From: Bacteroidales bacterium | Lineage (GTDB): Bacteria; Bacteroidota; Bacteroidia; Bacteroidales; UBA932 | Assembly (NCBI GenBank): GCA_017437755.1 | Contig: JAFRXI010000071.1 | Span: forward strand, 145,919-209,918 | Direction: 5' to 3' | Length of the DNA stretch: 64,000 nucleotides | Shown: positions 61,845 through 64,000 of the stretch, in pieces | How positions within the stretch are numbered: position 1 is the stretch's first letter | How the letters are laid out: every line of letters begins with the position of its first letter | Program-made: the position numbers and the translations under genes | Notes under the pieces: model-generated | Seen by the model: only the letters and a program-made list of their open reading frames with translations | What the model was told of the DNA's origin: nothing | Database searches by the model: none

Positions 61845-63044
61845 CTACTGTTTGTCCAGCACAGGCCGGATGGAATGGCCGTAACAGCGGTCACTGTAGC
61901 TGGTCTTGGCTTCCGAAGCGGTGAACTTGAGCATCCAGGCACGGGAGGGCAAGGAGCCATACAGTGAGGAGGTCCAATATACGCCTTCTTTGCCGGGTTT
62001 AGGATTGTAGGATGAAAGGTAGGAGTCGGCAGCGGGAAGGAAGATGGACCTTCCGCTCTTTCCCGTGACAAGGAATCCCGCCTGTCCGTTCCTGGACGAC
62101 CAGGACCAGCTGCACTGGTTCCTCAAGTCGTTCATTTCTTCGACCGTGGGCATCCTCCAGCGGCCGCCAAGTATCTTCCTGGCCGCATCATCATCCTGAG
62201 AAAGCACAGGAGTCGCCGTACCGGTGTATTTTGTCAGGGCCGATTCAATCCCAAAGGCATACGTATCCCACGCAAACTGCGTTTTGGGGGCGGTTTCTCC
62301 CCATGCAAAATAGTCGCCGCAACCTGAGGACGCGTCGGCGCCCACATTGACGTTTGCCCAATAAACCTTGAGCCCCAGGTCCACGGCCATGAGGTCCGCC
62401 TCCACTATGACGCGGCAACTCCCGCGGACACCGCTCCCGTCCCGGGCGATTGCCCAGACCACCGCCTCACCTTCGTCCACGGCCGTTACAAGGCCGTCCT
62501 TGACGGTTGCCACCTTCTCATTGGAGCTCATCCAGGAAACGCTTTTCTCAGTGGCATCCAAAGGCGTTACCGTGGCGGTGAGCCTCACCGGCGAACCGCT
62601 CATCTGGAGGATAAGTTCGTCAGGAGAGAGAGTGATTCCTTTCACAAAAACCGTCCCGTCCTTCACCGTGACAGTGCAGGATGCCTTGAAGTTTCCGTCA
62701 AGGGTCTCCACCGAGATGGTCGCGTTTCCGGGTGCCATGGCCAGTACCGGAATCTCCCCCGCATTGAGGGTGACGGACCTCGCCTTTTCCTCGCCAAGAA
62801 GGAGCACATCGCTATTGGAGGAGGTCAGACGGACGCGCTGCTCCGTGGCATCTTCCGGCGTCAGCGAGACCGTGACCGAACTCTCCGTTCCGGGCGTAAG
62901 CGTCAGCACTGACGGGGATATGTCCACGCCGGTAACCTTGACCTTTCCGTTCCCGTCAGGGCCATCCGGTTTACGGCAGCCAGCCACGAGCATTCCAGCA
63001 ACTGCAAGCAGTGAAGCAATCCGCACTAAATTGAATTGATTCAT
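61845..63044 (-). CDS. Big2-FISUMP lipoprotein
   Basis: This is a 399-aa lipoprotein (MNQFNLVRIASLLAVAGMLVAGC, lipobox VAGC). Two Ig-like Big_2 repeats follow (VTGVDISPSVLTLTPGTESSVTVSLTPEDAT; VKGITLSPDELILQMSGSPVRLTATVTPLDAT, with the WMSSNEKVATV motif). The C-terminal part (AVDLGLKVYWANVNVG ... YFAWGETAPKTQF ... GGRWRMPTVEEMNDL ... YWTSSLYG ... SIRPV) is a FISUMP-type domain. Probably a surface or wall-facing binding protein. It is the first gene before upxY and may be cotranscribed with it. Confidence 0.85.
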   Translation of the reverse strand: MNQFNLVRIASLLAVAGMLVAGCRKPDGPDGNGKVKVTGVDISPSVLTLTPGTESSVTVSLTPEDATEQRVRLTSSNSDVLLLGEEKARSVTLNAGEIPVLAMAPGNATISVETLDGNFKASCTVTVKDGTVFVKGITLSPDELILQMSGSPVRLTATVTPLDATEKSVSWMSSNEKVATVKDGLVTAVDEGEAVVWAIARDGSGVRGSCRVIVEADLMAVDLGLKVYWANVNVGADASSGCGDYFAWGETAPKTQFAWDTYAFGIESALTKYTGTATPVLSQDDDAARKILGGRWRMPTVEEMNDLRNQCSWSWSSRNGQAGFLVTGKSGRSIFLPAADSYLSSYNPKPGKEGVYWTSSLYGSLPSRAWMLKFTASEAKTSYSDRCYGHSIRPVLDKQ

Positions 63045-63082
63045 ATGTCCTATCCTAATATCTTTTCAGCTAATACAGAATG

Positions 63083-63114
63083 CGAATATACGCGCAAACC
63101 CAGAGAAATGCAAA
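63083..63114 (-). promoter_or_regulatory. Promoter for the Big2-FISUMP lipoprotein and upxY
   Basis: On the minus strand TTTG (63111-63114), a 20-nt spacer and TATATTCG (63083-63090) fit with one mismatch in the -7 box. It is 38 bases before the start codon. Confidence 0.6.
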
Positions 63115-63257
63115 TCTTATTATTTGCCCTGATTACTGCAAGAAACGCATAAAACTATAAAGAAACAGAAATTTCTTCAGCTGTGGCGACCAGGGTGATA
63201 CTCACATCAAGGTTTTTATTGCAATCTTTGCCTCCGGCCGGGCCGATGTTTTTGTGT

Positions 63258-63298
63258 AGAAGGGCCGGGGAGGGAGATTGTCAGAGGCCCGGCCTTCT
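63258..63298. terminator. GC-rich inverted repeat, possible terminator
   Basis: AGAAGGGCCGGG (63258-63269) and CCCGGCCTTCT (63288-63298) pair with one bulged base around an 18-nt loop. Only a short T-run (TTT) follows on the plus strand. It could terminate transcription entering from the left or regulate the Rpn gene 25 bases downstream. The rest of 63045-63322 shows only the promoter above. Confidence 0.35.
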
Positions 63299-63322
63299 TT
63301 CCAGGGCCCATTGTGGTTTATT

Positions 63323-64000
63323 ATGGATAACCTTTACATCGGCAAGTATGCCAACATCCTAATGGACAGATGGTTCAAGCGAGCCTTCAAGGAGTACGGA
63401 AACGCCAGGCGGCTTATGCTCCTGTTCCTCCAGGCCCTCATCCCGGAACGGCAGATCGTATCAATCGATTACGCCTCCGAAGAAAGCACCAACCAGAACC
63501 CCGACGGTCGTAACATCCGCGTGGACGTGGAATGCTGCGACTCCGCCGGACGGCGATTCGTGGTGGAAGTTCAGCAGAGCCAGCAGCACTTCTTCTACGA
63601 CAGGGCCGTCTTCAACTCCACATTCGCCATCCAGAGGCAACTCCAGATGGGATCTGACTCCTACCACTTCCTGCCCGTCTACTTCATCGGCATCATGAGG
63701 TTCTCCCTCCATGATGACTCCGAACAGTTCCTCTACAGGTATTCCTTGATGGAGGAATCCACCGGCGAAAAGATGACCGACGACCTCCACTACATATTTC
63801 TGGAAGTCCCCAAGTGCCATCTGAAGGCCGATTCCTCTCTCGTGGAAAAAGTCGGCTGGGCGCTGGACAATATCTCATCCCTGGACGAAAGGCCCGCTGA
63901 ACTCGAGGGTGAGATCTTCGACCTTTTGTTTTCTTCCGCTAATTTGTCTAAATTTACACCCGAGGACAAAATCAAATACCACAACGACATGACCACGGAA
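63323..64000 (+). CDS. Rpn/PDDEXK-family nuclease or putative transposase, 3' end outside window
   Basis: The frame is open from ATG 63323 to the right edge, 226 codons. MDNLYIGKYANILMDRWFKRAFKEYGNARRLMLLFLQALIP is the usual start of the PDDEXK_2 / Rpn family; the nuclease core is NIRVDVECCDSAGRRFVVEVQQ, with Asp and the E-x-Q in place of ExK, as is standard here. SLHDDSEQFLYRYSLMEESTGEKMTDDLHYIFLEVPK follows. Rpn proteins are DNA nucleases linked to recombination; they are frequently multi-copy in Bacteroidales. Divergent from the lipoprotein gene. Confidence 0.88.
   Translation, partial: MDNLYIGKYANILMDRWFKRAFKEYGNARRLMLLFLQALIPERQIVSIDYASEESTNQNPDGRNIRVDVECCDSAGRRFVVEVQQSQQHFFYDRAVFNSTFAIQRQLQMGSDSYHFLPVYFIGIMRFSLHDDSEQFLYRYSLMEESTGEKMTDDLHYIFLEVPKCHLKADSSLVEKVGWALDNISSLDERPAELEGEIFDLLFSSANLSKFTPEDKIKYHNDMTTE

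Noticed and set aside
1-64000. CRISPR array, rRNA operon, insertion sequence or integrase
   Set aside because: No regular repeat-spacer pattern, no rRNA sequence and no tyrosine or serine recombinase or DDE transposase was seen; the only mobility-linked genes are the ORF6N remnant, the AAA ATPase and the Rpn-type gene.

Overview
The window comes from a Bacteroidales chromosome. The evidence is SusC/SusD with an ECF sigma factor and FecR anti-sigma factor, GLUG- and DUF1735-type surface lipoproteins, an HU-CCDC81-type protein, a UpxY-like antiterminator, and promoters of the Bacteroidetes form TTTG-N19/20-TAnnTTTG. The backbone is GC-rich, whereas roughly 35.8-54.8 kb is clearly AT-richer. I cannot name the genus from the sequence. 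All calls are by eye from translations and motifs; no database search was run.

Layout. (1) 1-4.3 kb, minus strand: a tight operon encoding an HU-CCDC81 membrane protein, an acyl-ACP thioesterase, a Nudix hydrolase, and a large fusion of a HIT-like DUF4922 domain to a SpoIID/LytB domain that runs off the left edge. (2) 4.35-7.8 kb: tRNA-Asn with promoter and terminator, a GT4 glycosyltransferase, and two adjacent but dissimilar CDF cation transporters. (3) 7.8-28 kb: a polysaccharide-utilisation-type locus. The minus half holds sigma, FecR, SusC, SusD, two GLUG lipoproteins, an IPT plus phosphodiester-glycosidase lipoprotein and an unlisted 48-aa peptide gene. The plus half holds a heparinase II/III-like protein, a right-handed beta-helix lipoprotein, an alpha/beta esterase and an unrecognised 633-aa lipoprotein. 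Related palindromic repeats sit in the gaps at 7.8 kb and 28.0 kb.

(4) 28.1-63 kb, all minus: a capsule/O-antigen locus, read from right to left. It opens with a Big2/FISUMP lipoprotein, UpxY and an OmpA-family protein. WbpA-WbpD-WbpE follow, then an atypical initiating sugar transferase and the Wzm ABC permease. Next come an AAA ATPase and an ORF6N fragment flanked by copies of the wzm 3' end, two GT2 enzymes and Wzt. After these is a WecF-like transferase, an AsnB-like amidotransferase, an ATP-grasp enzyme, WecE and a run of glycosyltransferases, many coupled by 4-nt ATGA/GTGA overlaps. The locus ends with WecC, WecB, Wza, a Wzc tyrosine kinase, WlbA and a nucleotidyltransferase. Together WbpA/WlbA/WbpE/WbpD would make a UDP-2,3-diacetamido uronic acid, WecB/WecC would make UDP-ManNAcA, and WecE/WecF point to a 4-amino-dideoxyhexose residue. 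(5) At the right edge a plus-strand Rpn/PDDEXK-family nuclease gene runs off the window.

The observation most worth following is at 53.08-54.80 kb. The last 32 bp of the wzm gene, encoding its C-terminal KVQKSFMDTV, occur three times as direct repeats that bracket an AAA-ATPase gene and then a truncated ORF6N gene. This looks like a cassette that inserts at, and regenerates, the 3' end of wzm, exactly where the GC-rich conserved front of the capsule operon meets its AT-rich variable part.
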